Origin: Oryzias latipes
Taxonomy: Eukaryota; Chordata; Actinopteri; Beloniformes; Adrianichthyidae
Direction: 5' to 3'
Assembly (NCBI RefSeq): GCF_002234675.1
Contig: NC_019867.2
Location: forward strand, 28,013,166-28,077,165
Length of the DNA: 64,000 bases
The translations under genes and the position numbers were made by a program. Positions within the stretch are counted from its first letter, which is position 1. Each line of letters begins with the position of its first letter. Positions 46,197-55,795 of the stretch are shown in pieces. The notes below the pieces were generated by a model. The model did no database searches and was not told where the DNA came from. It was given only the letters and a program-made list of their open reading frames with translations.

Positions 46197-46680
46197 CCAG
46201 CAGCTCTGCCAGCAAACCTAAAGAAACATCTTCATCAGGAAACCAAACAAGAGAACTTCAAAAGAAGGCGGGGTCACATTTAGATGAGGTAAGAAATCCT
46301 CAGCACTACAAACCATCACTTCCTTAACTCTCTGCTGTCTTTGATATTAATATTCTGGATCAATGAACTGTGTTGTTGTCATCTGTAGATTCCACTAGTG
46401 CTGCCACAAAACCACAAGAAGAAGAAAACGAATAAAAAAACAAAAACAAACCGCAAGACACATCTTCAGCTGGGGACCAAACCAAAAAGCATCATGAGAG
46501 GGCGGGGTCACATTTGGATGAGGTAAGAAATCTACGACACAACAAAACCCAAAATGGTCCAAAGACCAAAACGGTTGGAGCATTTGGACAAAATTCCCTC
46601 CTTATTTATTAGTAAAATCTGATTTTATTTTTTAGATCAAGTAACAGAATATTTCTGTGTTTCTATGTCCAGATGAGTCT
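46197..46680 (+). pseudogene. Duplicated 5' exon remnants of a PIM-like gene
   Basis: Two exon-like segments (ending about 46288 and 46522) share GGCGGGGTCACATTT and GATGAG|GTAAGAAATC, 233 bp apart; the first reads SSASKPKETSSSGN and HLDE. After them, 46600-46675 resembles the intron before kinase exon 3 (ATTAGTAAAATCTGATTTTA, then an acceptor TGTCCAG|ATGA). No kinase exon follows. This looks like the beginning of a second PIM-like copy cut off by repeats. Confidence 0.5.
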
Positions 46681-46837
46681 GAGGTACTTAAATGTAGTTA
46701 CTTAAGTTACTTCTCTTCTTTAAGTTTTTATAATCATTTCTCTTTTATTTGTGTTTGTTTATGTGTATTTAATTATTTAATTATTTTATTACATGTGTGG
46801 GGATTGGTGTTTTGTGTTCATGTTTGTGTTCATGTAC

Positions 46838-46890
46838 AGCACCTTGAGCTGTTTTTACATGGAAGGTGCTATAGAAATGAAATCAACTTA
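46838..46890 (+). mobile_element. LINE (L2/CR1-like) 3' tail
   Basis: CAGCACCTTGAGCTG, AAGGTGCTATAGAAATGAAA is the usual 3' terminus of fish L2-type LINEs and the SINEs that borrow it. No coding part is attached. Confidence 0.5.
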
Positions 46891-47072
46891 AATTTATGCA
46901 AAGACACAGAGACAAATCACTCCATCTTACATTTTACTCCAAAATACTTGATCCTGTAGCCTGATCTCTATCAGCATGCATACAGGCAGTTTGTGCTGCA
47001 TCGATGGCCTCCTCAGTGGATGTAGATTCATTTCATCCATTACAACTTTCAGTCCATCATGCAGATGAAGTC

Positions 47073-48160
47073 TTAGGCTACGTTCACACTGCAGGCTGAA
47101 ACGACCCAATTCCGAATTTTTTGCCCCTAAGTGGCCCAATTCCGATCTTTTCATGACAGTCTGAATGACACAGATCCGATCTTTTCAATTGCGACCCAGG
47201 CCCCGTGGGTTTGCCGTCCTGAATCCGAATTGTAGCCGTTCTTTTCAATTGCGACCGCCGTCTGACCGGCCAGGCGACTTGATTCCGAACTGTACGTCAT
47301 CGACACGCAACAAACGTCATCATTTTGCGTTGAAGTAGGCGGGAACGAGAACGTAAACATCAACCATGGTGGACGATGCTGCTGAGATCAGTCAGTGGAA
47401 GGGAAGCGAGATCCCCGATTGGATTAATATTTGGGCTGATCGCTCTTTTCAGGCCAAACTCCAGGGCTCTTATTGCAACTGGGCGGTTTTTGAAAAATTT
47501 TCCAGATAAATGGCAGAGCGTGGTGATGAACCTTTACAGCTATAACTTTTTTTTCTTTCTCCCCTTCCGACCGTCACCGTGCTCAGAAGCGCAGGGGACC
47601 CGGGCGATCCTCCTCCTCCTCCCTGTTCTGATCCTTAGATTCTCCAGAACGGGTTGATAAAGAGTCCATAGCATTTACTTTGGGGGAAACCTTCTTTTAT
47701 TACCGTCCTCCGTAACACACAACATGAATGCGCGCCCACACTGCCCCCCCCCCCCTATTCTCTATCGCGGCACGCGCTTGCACACACACACGGGGCGCGC
47801 GGGCCCAACACATACACATTTCCATTCCACAACAGTGACGATCCCGACTCCATTGCCTTCTTAAAATGAGAAAATTTGTAATTGTGCTGCTCCTTCGTGA
47901 AAATAAATTTAATATTATAAAAGAGCTCCGCATTTGACAAAACTGTTGTTGACATCTGCTCCGCAAACAAGTGACGTCGTTCACCGTTGAGTATTCTTCT
48001 GGCTTCTGCGCATGCGGGTCTCGTTTGGGTCGTGTCACGGTCACACTGGAGATCACAAAAGTTCGATTTACTTGGAAATGTGAACGGTCTAGCAAACAAT
48101 TCGGATTTTTTCAAAAAATCCGAATTGAGCATTAAGCCCTGCAGTGTGAACGTAGCCTTA
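47073..48160. mobile_element. PIF/Harbinger-type element, GGCTACGTTCACACTGCAGG ends
   Basis: Body 47076-48157 with the 3-bp duplication TTA on each side (47073-47075, 48158-48160). The 20-bp end GGCTACGTTCACACTGCAGG is perfectly mirrored. Subterminal AATTCCGAATTTTTT and GGATTTTTTCAAAAAATCC are AT-rich palindromic motifs. It contains a Myb/SANT-like gene remnant and the nested C-rich block (47555-47800). Confidence 0.85.
47366..47545 (+). pseudogene. Myb/SANT-like (trihelix type) protein remnant
   Basis: From the ATG at 47366 the frame reads MVDDAAEISQWKGSEIPDWI, IWADRSFQAKLQGSY and NWAVFEKFSR, then a stop. The pattern W...IWAD....L.G...N..VF is that of Myb/SANT-like domains carried by Harbinger-type transposons. 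The rest of the gene is lost, replaced by the nested C-rich block. Confidence 0.5.
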
Positions 48161-48164
48161 CTCC

Positions 48165-48560
48165 AACAAAGCAAAAATGAACGCACAACTCATGGATGTC
48201 AGCATCTTGTGGGACTTGTAAAGCCTAAAGTAGCCACTAACTTACAAAAACCTGATGAAGGAAAAACATTAGCAGACTTTATCGTAAGGATAATAAACCA
48301 GAAGGAGGTGTCCAGTGCAAATTGACTGCAATCTGACTCTTTATCTCCACAGGAAACCACATCAGTGAAACCAGGCGACTGGGTGTTCATCAAAGAGGAA
48401 GAACTGGGCCAGCCCATGGTGGGAAGGACCATACCAAGTCCTTCTAACCACACCCACAGCTAAAGACGGACATGTCGCCATGGTGACCCCTAAAGGAATC
48501 AGCCTCAAGACAAAGAAGAGTTTATGTCATCAATACAGAGTAAGCAAAAGAACTCCCATC
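48165..48560 (+). pseudogene. Retroviral-type pol remnant (integrase C-terminal part)
   Basis: Near 48355-48400 a segment resembles the DNA-binding C-terminal part of gammaretrovirus-like integrases (a PGDW motif), and after a shift of frame further family-like residues follow to about 48500. A plausible acceptor precedes it near 48354. The frame is broken by at least one shift and in-frame stops, so this is an inert endogenous fragment with no long terminal repeats seen. Confidence 0.45.
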
Positions 48561-48954
48561 CCAGATTTCAAGAACTTCTTGCAGTCGTTGAACAAAATGT
48601 TTTCTGTCTTCCAGGTCCCCAGATGCTGGGGGGATTCCTTCTGCAGCTCCTTCAACCCCTCAGCCATCGGTGGAAGGGCCATCTCTCTTTGAATTGCCTT
48701 TCCAGAGGGTTCTTCCTGAATTGGCCTCACAGGGAGTTTTACCTCGTCTTCATTGAGAGCTTGGGTTGGGGGGCGGAGCGTGCACAACCACACTGGGGTT
48801 CTAATTACAATTGGGCAGCAGAAGTAAAGAGTACCCATCACATGTATTAATAGATCAATTTAGACTCCTTAAATTAGAAAATTAACTTTATTTTATCTAA
48901 TATATTTTACTTAATTAACAGATTATAAACAGTGGCTAATTCTAGTTTTCTAAT

Positions 48955-49320
48955 GCTAGTTTCTGCACATATATTGCTAATTTGTGGGCAGAAATTGCTC
49001 ATTTGTAATCACAAAAGTCCAATTTGTGCACACAAAATGCTAATTAATATTCACAAAATCCTACCTTTGTGCAGAAAAGACTGATTTGTGTACACAAAAT
49101 TGTAAATTTTCCTAACAAAATACTAAATTGCATTTACAAATGCTCATTTATAAGGAGAAAATCTAATTTATGTGCATAAAATACTAATTTGTGTAACAGA
49201 ATTTTAATTTGTCTCAACAAAATACTAAACTGTGTTTACAAAATTCTCATTTATGAGGACAAAATCTAATTTATAAGCATTAAATACCAATTTGTGTTAT
49301 TAAAAACACTAACTTGTTGC
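48955..49320. repeat. Degenerate AT-rich tandem repeat, about 98-bp higher-order period
   Basis: Short phrases such as CAAAATACTAA, TTTACAAAT(G/T)CTCATTTAT and AAAATCTAATTTAT recur. The phrase AACAAAATACTAAA is at about 49115 and again at about 49216. Shorter sub-repeats of about 30 bases (ATTTGTG, ACACAAAATGCTAAT) are visible upstream. Confidence 0.7.
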
Positions 49321-49324
49321 CAAC

Positions 49325-50700
49325 TAAACAACCTAAAGTGTCTCTGATTAAAACTAAATGACGAGAACCAAACCAAATTGCCGTAAAATTGTACATCTTT
49401 GCTTCTGTTTTTTTAACCATCAGGAATTTCTGTAGTAAATAAAAATGGGACTTTTTACTTCTTACTTGTGAGTCTGTCTCTTTCTGTCAGGTTTAATATT
49501 GTCATTTTGATCAAGAATAAAATACTTCTGCTCAGTAACAAATGATGGAACTGGCTGTGTATCTGTGATAGAAAAACATGAGTTTCAGCATTTTGAAAAG
49601 ATGTCAAAGGTTTTGGTTCCATCAGCACAGATGGTTGGATTGTAGCTTTTATAGCTCCAACAAGCTGCATTTGTTACATTTAAAGCTAATTTTAGATAGA
49701 AAGACAGATATTGATGTTGTTTTTATTTGTTAATAAATGGAAAAATCCATTCTAGATTCAGAGGGAGCTGATGTTAAATATGATCAATGTGTCCTAGATC
49801 AGGTAAATGAACATTTCTATGCTGCTGCTTTTCATGGAGCTGCAGTCAAACATACACTAGTTTAGAACCATCACACCTCTGGAACAAGTAGGACTGACTT
49901 CACTTTAGTGGAATTCAGATAAAGTTGAGTATTTTTGGTTTGAATCTTCAACAAAAATGATGTAAACTCAACACTTGAAATAATTTCAAACAAAATAAAG
50001 AGAAACTTAAAAGAAGTAGACAACAAAAAGACCTCTGACAAAGAAAAGTGGAACCCTAACTCCTAAAAGTTGTCCATCTACTCATCTGGGGAGTGGAACC
50101 AGCGACTACATGTAAACCATAGGTTATGAAAAAAATTGAGTTAAAGAAATTATAAATATATATATTATTATATAAAAATATACATGATTAAATAAATATC
50201 TTTTTCAAAAAAAGCTAAAAGAAAGGGAATTTAATAGTAAAAAAGAAGAAAATAACAGGTTGCTCATATAATGAAAAAAAAGTAAGATTTATGGGCAAAA
50301 AAATGAGAAAAAGCAAAATAGTTCACTTTAAAATGAAGTAAGAAATCTACAGACTGAAAAATAACAAAAAAAGAGGAAAGGAAACCCTGTCAGGTCCTCA
50401 GCTCACTGGAGCACAGACTTGACAGCTGATGGTGCCAAATGAAAGCCCAGCAGGGTGGATCAGAGATGGACTGCAGGCAGTGGTGAGGACTCCAACATCA
50501 GCTGATCCAGAGCGCAGCAGCTGGAACCTGGAGAGGAAGAGCCATGAGTGGATTCATGGAGTCACAAAACATCAATTCAGCTAAAACCGGATAGATTGCA
50601 AGGTGACAACAGCTGATCGTGTAAACAATGCAGCCCCAGATCATTTCAGACGCAGAAATGGTGGAAAAGTGTCCAGAAAAAGAGCAGCAGGTATGCCTCT
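49325..50700. other. AT-rich intergenic DNA
   Basis: No gene or clear repeat termini were recognised between the tandem repeat and the hAT copy. Confidence 0.4.
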
Positions 50701-51596
50701 AGTCCAGTGTTTTTCAACCTTTTTTGAGCCACGGCACACTTTAACCTTGACAAAAATCCCGCGGCACACCAGCATCCAAAAAAATAAAAAAAATAAGCAG
50801 AAATTCATGGTCTCTATTGATCGACAGCCCCCCCCCCCCCCCCCCCCCGCAATCTCACGTGCATTTTGTGATAATTGTGGCCAAAAAAGCAGGAAGTTGC
50901 GGCTGTTTTTTCTAAGAGATGAAATAAAAGTTAAATTAGAAAATTTAGAAACTGTTTGTTTGTCCGTTGAGGTTTCTAGACATTTCACGCGCACTCATTG
51001 TGCGCTGGGACACTGGCCCTTTAAGCCAATGCATCATGGGAGATGTAGTGTGAAAACTGCCGAAAAAGGGCAGAAAGACTCGCGTCTGTGAGCTTCATTG
51101 TTTTGTTCATGGTCTGACACCGGACTCTGTGGAAAGCTACACCGCTAAAGACGAGCTTTAGCTGGTATTTTTGTTGGAACAGAGAATTTATGAGCAGAAT
51201 TAAGAACAAGGAAGTGAAGACTTTAACCACTTCTGATTGGTCAGACTGCTGACATGTGATTAAGCCTTCAACAATGATTGGCGGAGACAGGTAAAGGGGC
51301 GGGACTTTCCCGCAAACCGCTATAGCTGCAGGTAAATACCGTCATTCTTATCAAAATGTCTTTAATAGAATCAAATAAACACAAAGAAAAAGTAATTTTA
51401 AGATCTTTTATATTCCTCACTACTCAGTGTTTTATCAGGGCCTGTTTGGATGAACAAAGAGGTGATTTCCTGGAGATGGAAAATGTTTTTAGATCAGTGA
51501 ATGATTAATGAGGGTAATTTCCCACGGCACACTTGACCATCTCCCACGGCACACTAGTGTGCCGCGGCACACTGGTTGAAAAACACTGCTCTAGTC
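50697..51596. mobile_element. hAT element copy 2, CAGTGTTTTTCAACC ends, 884 bp
   Basis: Body 50705-51588, flanked by the 8-bp duplication CTCTAGTC (50697-50704, 51589-51596). Nearly the same sequence as 37317-38155, in the same orientation, but it keeps an A-rich block lost from copy 1 and a longer C run. Internal frames are shadows; no transposase is seen. Confidence 0.92.
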
Positions 51597-51597
51597 G

Positions 51598-51731
51598 ACT
51601 ACATATCCCATATTGCAGCGCTTCAGCTACCCAGCAAAATAATTCACTACATATCCCATAATGCAGCGCTTAAGCTCCCTGACGACATGTAAAAGTGTCA
51701 TCATTTCACTACATATCCCATAATGCAGCGC
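51598..51731. promoter_or_regulatory. Three ZNF143/THAP11-like motifs
   Basis: ACTACATATCCCATAATGCA occurs at 51646 and 51708, and with one change (TATTGCA) at 51598; all are followed by GCGC. The core ACTAC..TCCCA..ATGCA matches the consensus bound by ZNF143 and THAP11 at promoters. Spacing is 48 and 62 bp, and a hAT element inserted directly beside the first. Binding is inferred. Confidence 0.6.
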
Positions 51732-52724
51732 GTCGGTTGCCTTGGTAAATACGTAGCTGTGTCCACGCAGGACATTTGGATTGCTGCTGAGTTTCTTTTG
51801 CTATCTCGCAGGACAGCTGCGGTGACACTTCTAGAGACTGGAGATGTATTAACTGATGCAAGGTCGGGACAAAATGCAACCTGGGAAAAGTGTGCTGCAT
51901 CACAGGAAGGGAGGGAAATTCTGGAGCCATGTGGTGTAGGAGGAGGTCACTGGACTTCTTGGGTGGACAGTGATAGGACATGGGGGATCCACGAGGGACA
52001 GAACCAAAAATGGATGGCGACAGCTCCATCTCAGAAACCCCATCCAATACAACAGCCATGAGAGATTGGGGCTGCACCTGGCTTAATTTGCTTCCAGATG
52101 CCATCATATCTGGATCTGGCAGTGGTCCTACACGAGAGAAACACAAGATTATTGGTCACACAAAAGAAAAGAGATGAGTGCATAACTACAATTAAATTGT
52201 ATTCATTATACCTGCAGTAACCATAAATTGATTAGTCATTACATAAAAAAAAACTTAACTTGCTCTCACAAAGCAACAAAAAGTTAAATTATTCACCTGT
52301 ATATGCCTTGTACAGTGTGGACCTCAGACCGTCCCTGCCAACGGTTTTGGGCTTTTGCACCACCAGCTCACTTACAGGTTCAGGATGGATTCCCTTACAA
52401 GTAAAAGGCAAAAAGCAATTAGTCTGTAGTCACTACTGGGGGTGTTTTTATAATAATTTACAGTTGTTATGGATACACATCAGTTCTTGAATCATAATGA
52501 TAATTTGATCACAAACCCACCTGTGTTCTTGGTCTGTGCCATCTTTGCAAGCCACTTGTGCAGGCCAGGGGGGGTGGAACTGCCTGCAGACCCAGCTGTG
52601 AATAATGTGCGGTCTGGTACAAAATGGCAACTAGATGATTGCAGAATCCTTTACCAGCCGCACAACTGCAGGAGAAAGCCTTCAGGTTGGCACTTTCTGC
52701 ATCCAGTGATATCTAGACCCAATA

Positions 52725-52782
52725 AAATTAAATAGGTTAAAATTAAATAGGTTACAATTAAATAGGTTACAATTAAGTAGTC
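52725..52782. repeat. Short tandem repeat, AAATTAAATAGGTTA units
   Basis: Three to four units of about 17 bases (AAATTAAATAGGTTAMA) lie just upstream of SWIM exon 2 on the minus strand. Confidence 0.75.
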
Positions 52783-52832
52783 CTTATGTTGCTATGTCAA
52801 TGTTCATTATAACATGAAACTATAACTTTCAG

Positions 52833-53010
52833 TAGGGTGACCAGATTTGAGTTTGTGAGAGATTTCATCGAGAGTAATTGGTGTGCAGAGCTGCATACAT
52901 GAAGCAAATATGATCACATTTCATCTATGTTCAATGTTATTTTATTATATAGGGATCAAAAAAGAGGACATGTCCAGGAAAAAGAGGACTTCTGGTCACC
53001 TTACTTTCAG
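52833..53010. mobile_element. Short TIR element, AGTAGGGTGACCAG ends
   Basis: AGTAGGGTGACCAGATTT at the left and TCTGGTCACCTTACTTT at the right are inverted, about 175 bp apart. It is non-coding and lies in intron 1 of the SWIM gene. Confidence 0.5.
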
Positions 53011-53748
53011 TAAAATAATAGTAAGTGAAGAAAGTGCCGCAACCGCAGCAAGAACAAGAACAAACACGCCAGAACGGGCAACTTTTGCCAACCGGCATAC
53101 TGTCTTTTATAGTCAAATCTCCAGTTTGTGAGGCTCCTCACTCTTTCTCATTGACCTGAAGCATCTACCTCTCACTACCACCTGTCCCTGGAGTATATTT
53201 GATACTACAACAAAACATTATGTGTTATCTCACATAGAAAAAATACACAATTTTACAATACAATGTCAGTAATATTTCATATTAACATAGTAAGTACAGC
53301 TTCACCAAATTACTGGTTGTTATGTTAATCTCATGCATTTGCACTTATACACACAAAATATTCACTGCCATGTGTTACCTTATATTACAAATTCACAACA
53401 CCTAAGAGATTTACAGTTGACGTACAGATTTTACCGGTGATGATGCGGCTATGGCTAAGCTAGCTAAAGCTTACCTTGGTAATTGTGGATAAACTCTTCA
53501 TGGAAGAATTTATACCCCTTGTCCAATTTGCTCCCTTTAGTGGACGAATGCATCTCCACACTCTTCACCACATCGGCGCTGGTGAACTTCGGAAGACAAC
53601 TCAGGCTCGTCGAAAACACTAGTCTAGCTGCCATTTCTCCGCCAACAAAGCACAAACCGGAACTGGTTTTACACGTTGATGACGTATTTCCGGTTTTTGC
53701 GAAAAAGGTCTATGCCCAAGAGAAAATGTTGATTCTGAAAATAGCCTT

Positions 53749-54005
53749 TAATCCTTGTGCTATCCTAGGCACTTTACTTTACCATTGGGAGTTGGGTCAT
53801 CTAGACCCACTAGACAGTGTGTTGAACCTTTTTTCATCAATGATTTTTGAACCTCACTGGTGTCCACTTGCACTTAGGCCATGATGAAGCTGGTCAGTGC
53901 CGCCCCAACAGAGACTGGATGTGATGCGAAGTGCATTAACGTGTTCTCATGGTAGGGAGAACACGTTAATGTAAGGGTGGGGTCATCTAAGATAGCACAA
54001 GGGCT
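53749..54005. mobile_element. Short TIR element, CCTTGTGCTATC ends
   Basis: CCTTGTGCTATCCTAGG at the left is mirrored by TCTAAGATAGCACAAGG at the right. An internal hairpin, CATTAACGTGTTCT and AGAACACGTTAATG, lies at 53933-53973. Non-coding. Confidence 0.65.
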
Positions 54006-54009
54006 AACC

Positions 54010-55795
54010 CAGAAGAAGCCATGGTGACATCAGTGTGACAGAAAAATATCAGAAATGGATTCTGTAGTTCACTTTGTGGTAAAATACAATAGTTGAACAA
54101 CCAAAATACCGCTTTGGGGTTGTTTTTGTCTGGAAATATTATAATACACTTAAAAGCCCCAAAAGCTGATTTTTGATTATATAAATCTATACATATTCAA
54201 AACAATATTTTACTTACAAATTTGAAGATGAGTGTATAAAATGAAATATTATCTGTAATAATTCAAATAATTGCTATATAAATTCACTATAAAATCTAAC
54301 ATTTGCTGTTTGAAAGCAGTATTTATTATTGAAGTCATCAACTTGCCTTTTATCTTTCATGTTATTGGAACACATAGGAGGAAGGCTACAGCAAAAACAG
54401 GACCAGAAGTTGGTTCAGCTGGTATATGTACGTAAAAAAACTGAAAAGACCACAAAATAATTTTAGATTTAAGGGCTTATAATCAAAAATACTTACAAAA
54501 CAATGTAATGGACATCCACTTTAAACCTAATGACATCAAATCTTAATTCCAGTTTATCCATGAGTTTGGATTAAACAGATTTAATTTCAACCTGGTTATC
54601 TTTTCAAATAGTTCCTTCAGTCTCTAGTTTGAGTCTGAGTTCTAGTTTTTTTATGTCATAGTTTAATTCTAATTGGTCTAAGTTCAAGTTTAGTTACTGA
54701 AGTAACTCAGTTATATCAGAAATTTAAGTTTAGTTCTCTTTTATCACATTCTATTTAACTTTAAGTTAAGTTTCTCTGAACTTTAAACTCTTTCTTAGTC
54801 ATTGTTTCCCAACAAACAAGTCAGTGTCACCAAGAAAAGAAAAAGAAAAATACAATCAAAGGTCAAACTCAAAATGATTTAGCAATAATAACCTGTTAAT
54901 TACAAGGTTCAACCTTTTCTTTTGGCTTACAGTTGAATGGAAAAAATGTAAATGGTAATGGCCACAAGGAAGCTCTGCAGTCAGGCGGTTGTTCAACAGT
55001 TTTTCATGAGGCTTCTGCGTCGGAATGAGTACAGTACAAGTGTAATGGAGTAAAAAATTCACATAAAAAGACAGATGCAGGTCAACCTCGCCCTCTCCAT
55101 CCCACCAGTCACCACTGATTGGTCCAGCAACTGACAGAAGGGGGACGCCTGCAATTCTGATTCTGACTTAATGTGTCAAATCCGCATGGAAAGAGATCCG
55201 AGATCCAATACAACAGAACAAAAAACCTTTTTTTTTGACCAAGAACTTTATTTACAATTGAGTTACATTACACAGAACAACTGGATTTTAGAAAAACTTG
55301 AAAAGCTTTAAAGGCTGGCCAACCCCTAAGGCATTTTATTCATGTTTTTGTCTGATAAATAACTTTACTTATGCTTCAGCATAGCTTACCAGCATGAAAT
55401 CAAAAAAGTTTAATGAAAAAACATGGTTTGATGACAAAAAACCAATTTATTTTTAACAATGTGTTTTTTTTAGCAGTTATGAAGTTTGGAATTTAGCCTG
55501 TAAGATCACAAAGACGGTAATATTAAATCATTAGCTGATACAATAGAATATTGTTAGCAGTTAAATCAAAATTGCTGAAAACACGTAATGAAGTATTGAT
55601 ATCAAACAAACGATGACAAGTTTTATTTAAAACCTGTTTTCAAAAATCAATTTGCCTTAAACTGACATGAGGGTTTGAGTGCGACAATTCGTGGTTGGAT
55701 AATGTGACACGACACTCAAGCCAGGAAAGTCGTAATATCTAAAGAACAACTGTCAGTGAAAACTTAACCAAACACTTGCTGTTGTCTCATTTTCA
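54010..55795. other. Intergenic DNA downstream of the CCDC180-like gene
   Basis: AT-rich sequence with no gene recognised. Confidence 0.4.

Larger units (their letters stand above)
51753..53634 (-). pseudogene. SWIM zinc-finger/YqaJ-type gene, 3' part missing
   Basis: Exons read on the minus strand: 53475-53634, 52521-52696, 52297-52393, and 51753(?)-52127, with consistent phases. Exon 1 starts MAARLVFSTSLSCLPKFTSA and includes KGYKFFHEEFIHNYQ. Exon 2 carries a SWIM zinc finger, AFSCSCAAGKGFCNHLVAIL (CxC...CxH). Exon 4 ends SCEIAKETQQQSKCPAWTQL, the lead-in to a YqaJ nuclease domain in related teleost proteins. The frame then runs into TAG inside a ZNF143-like motif, and no further YqaJ exons follow before the hAT element. 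Such proteins are multi-copy in fish, and YqaJ genes accompany ISL2EU transposons, so it may be transposon-derived. Exon 2's short intron-exon setting was not verified by transcript. Confidence 0.6.

Noticed and set aside
47700-48325. Frames of 112-143 codons on both strands
   Set aside because: They sit in the right half of a Harbinger element and its flank, with no recognisable protein domain.
50603-51091. 162-codon plus-strand frame
   Set aside because: It lies mostly inside the hAT element at 50705-51588, and its proline run is just the C tract. A matching frame exists in neither a transposase nor the first copy.
53483-53884. 133-codon plus-strand frame
   Set aside because: It is antisense to exon 1 of the SWIM/YqaJ gene and then runs into a MITE.
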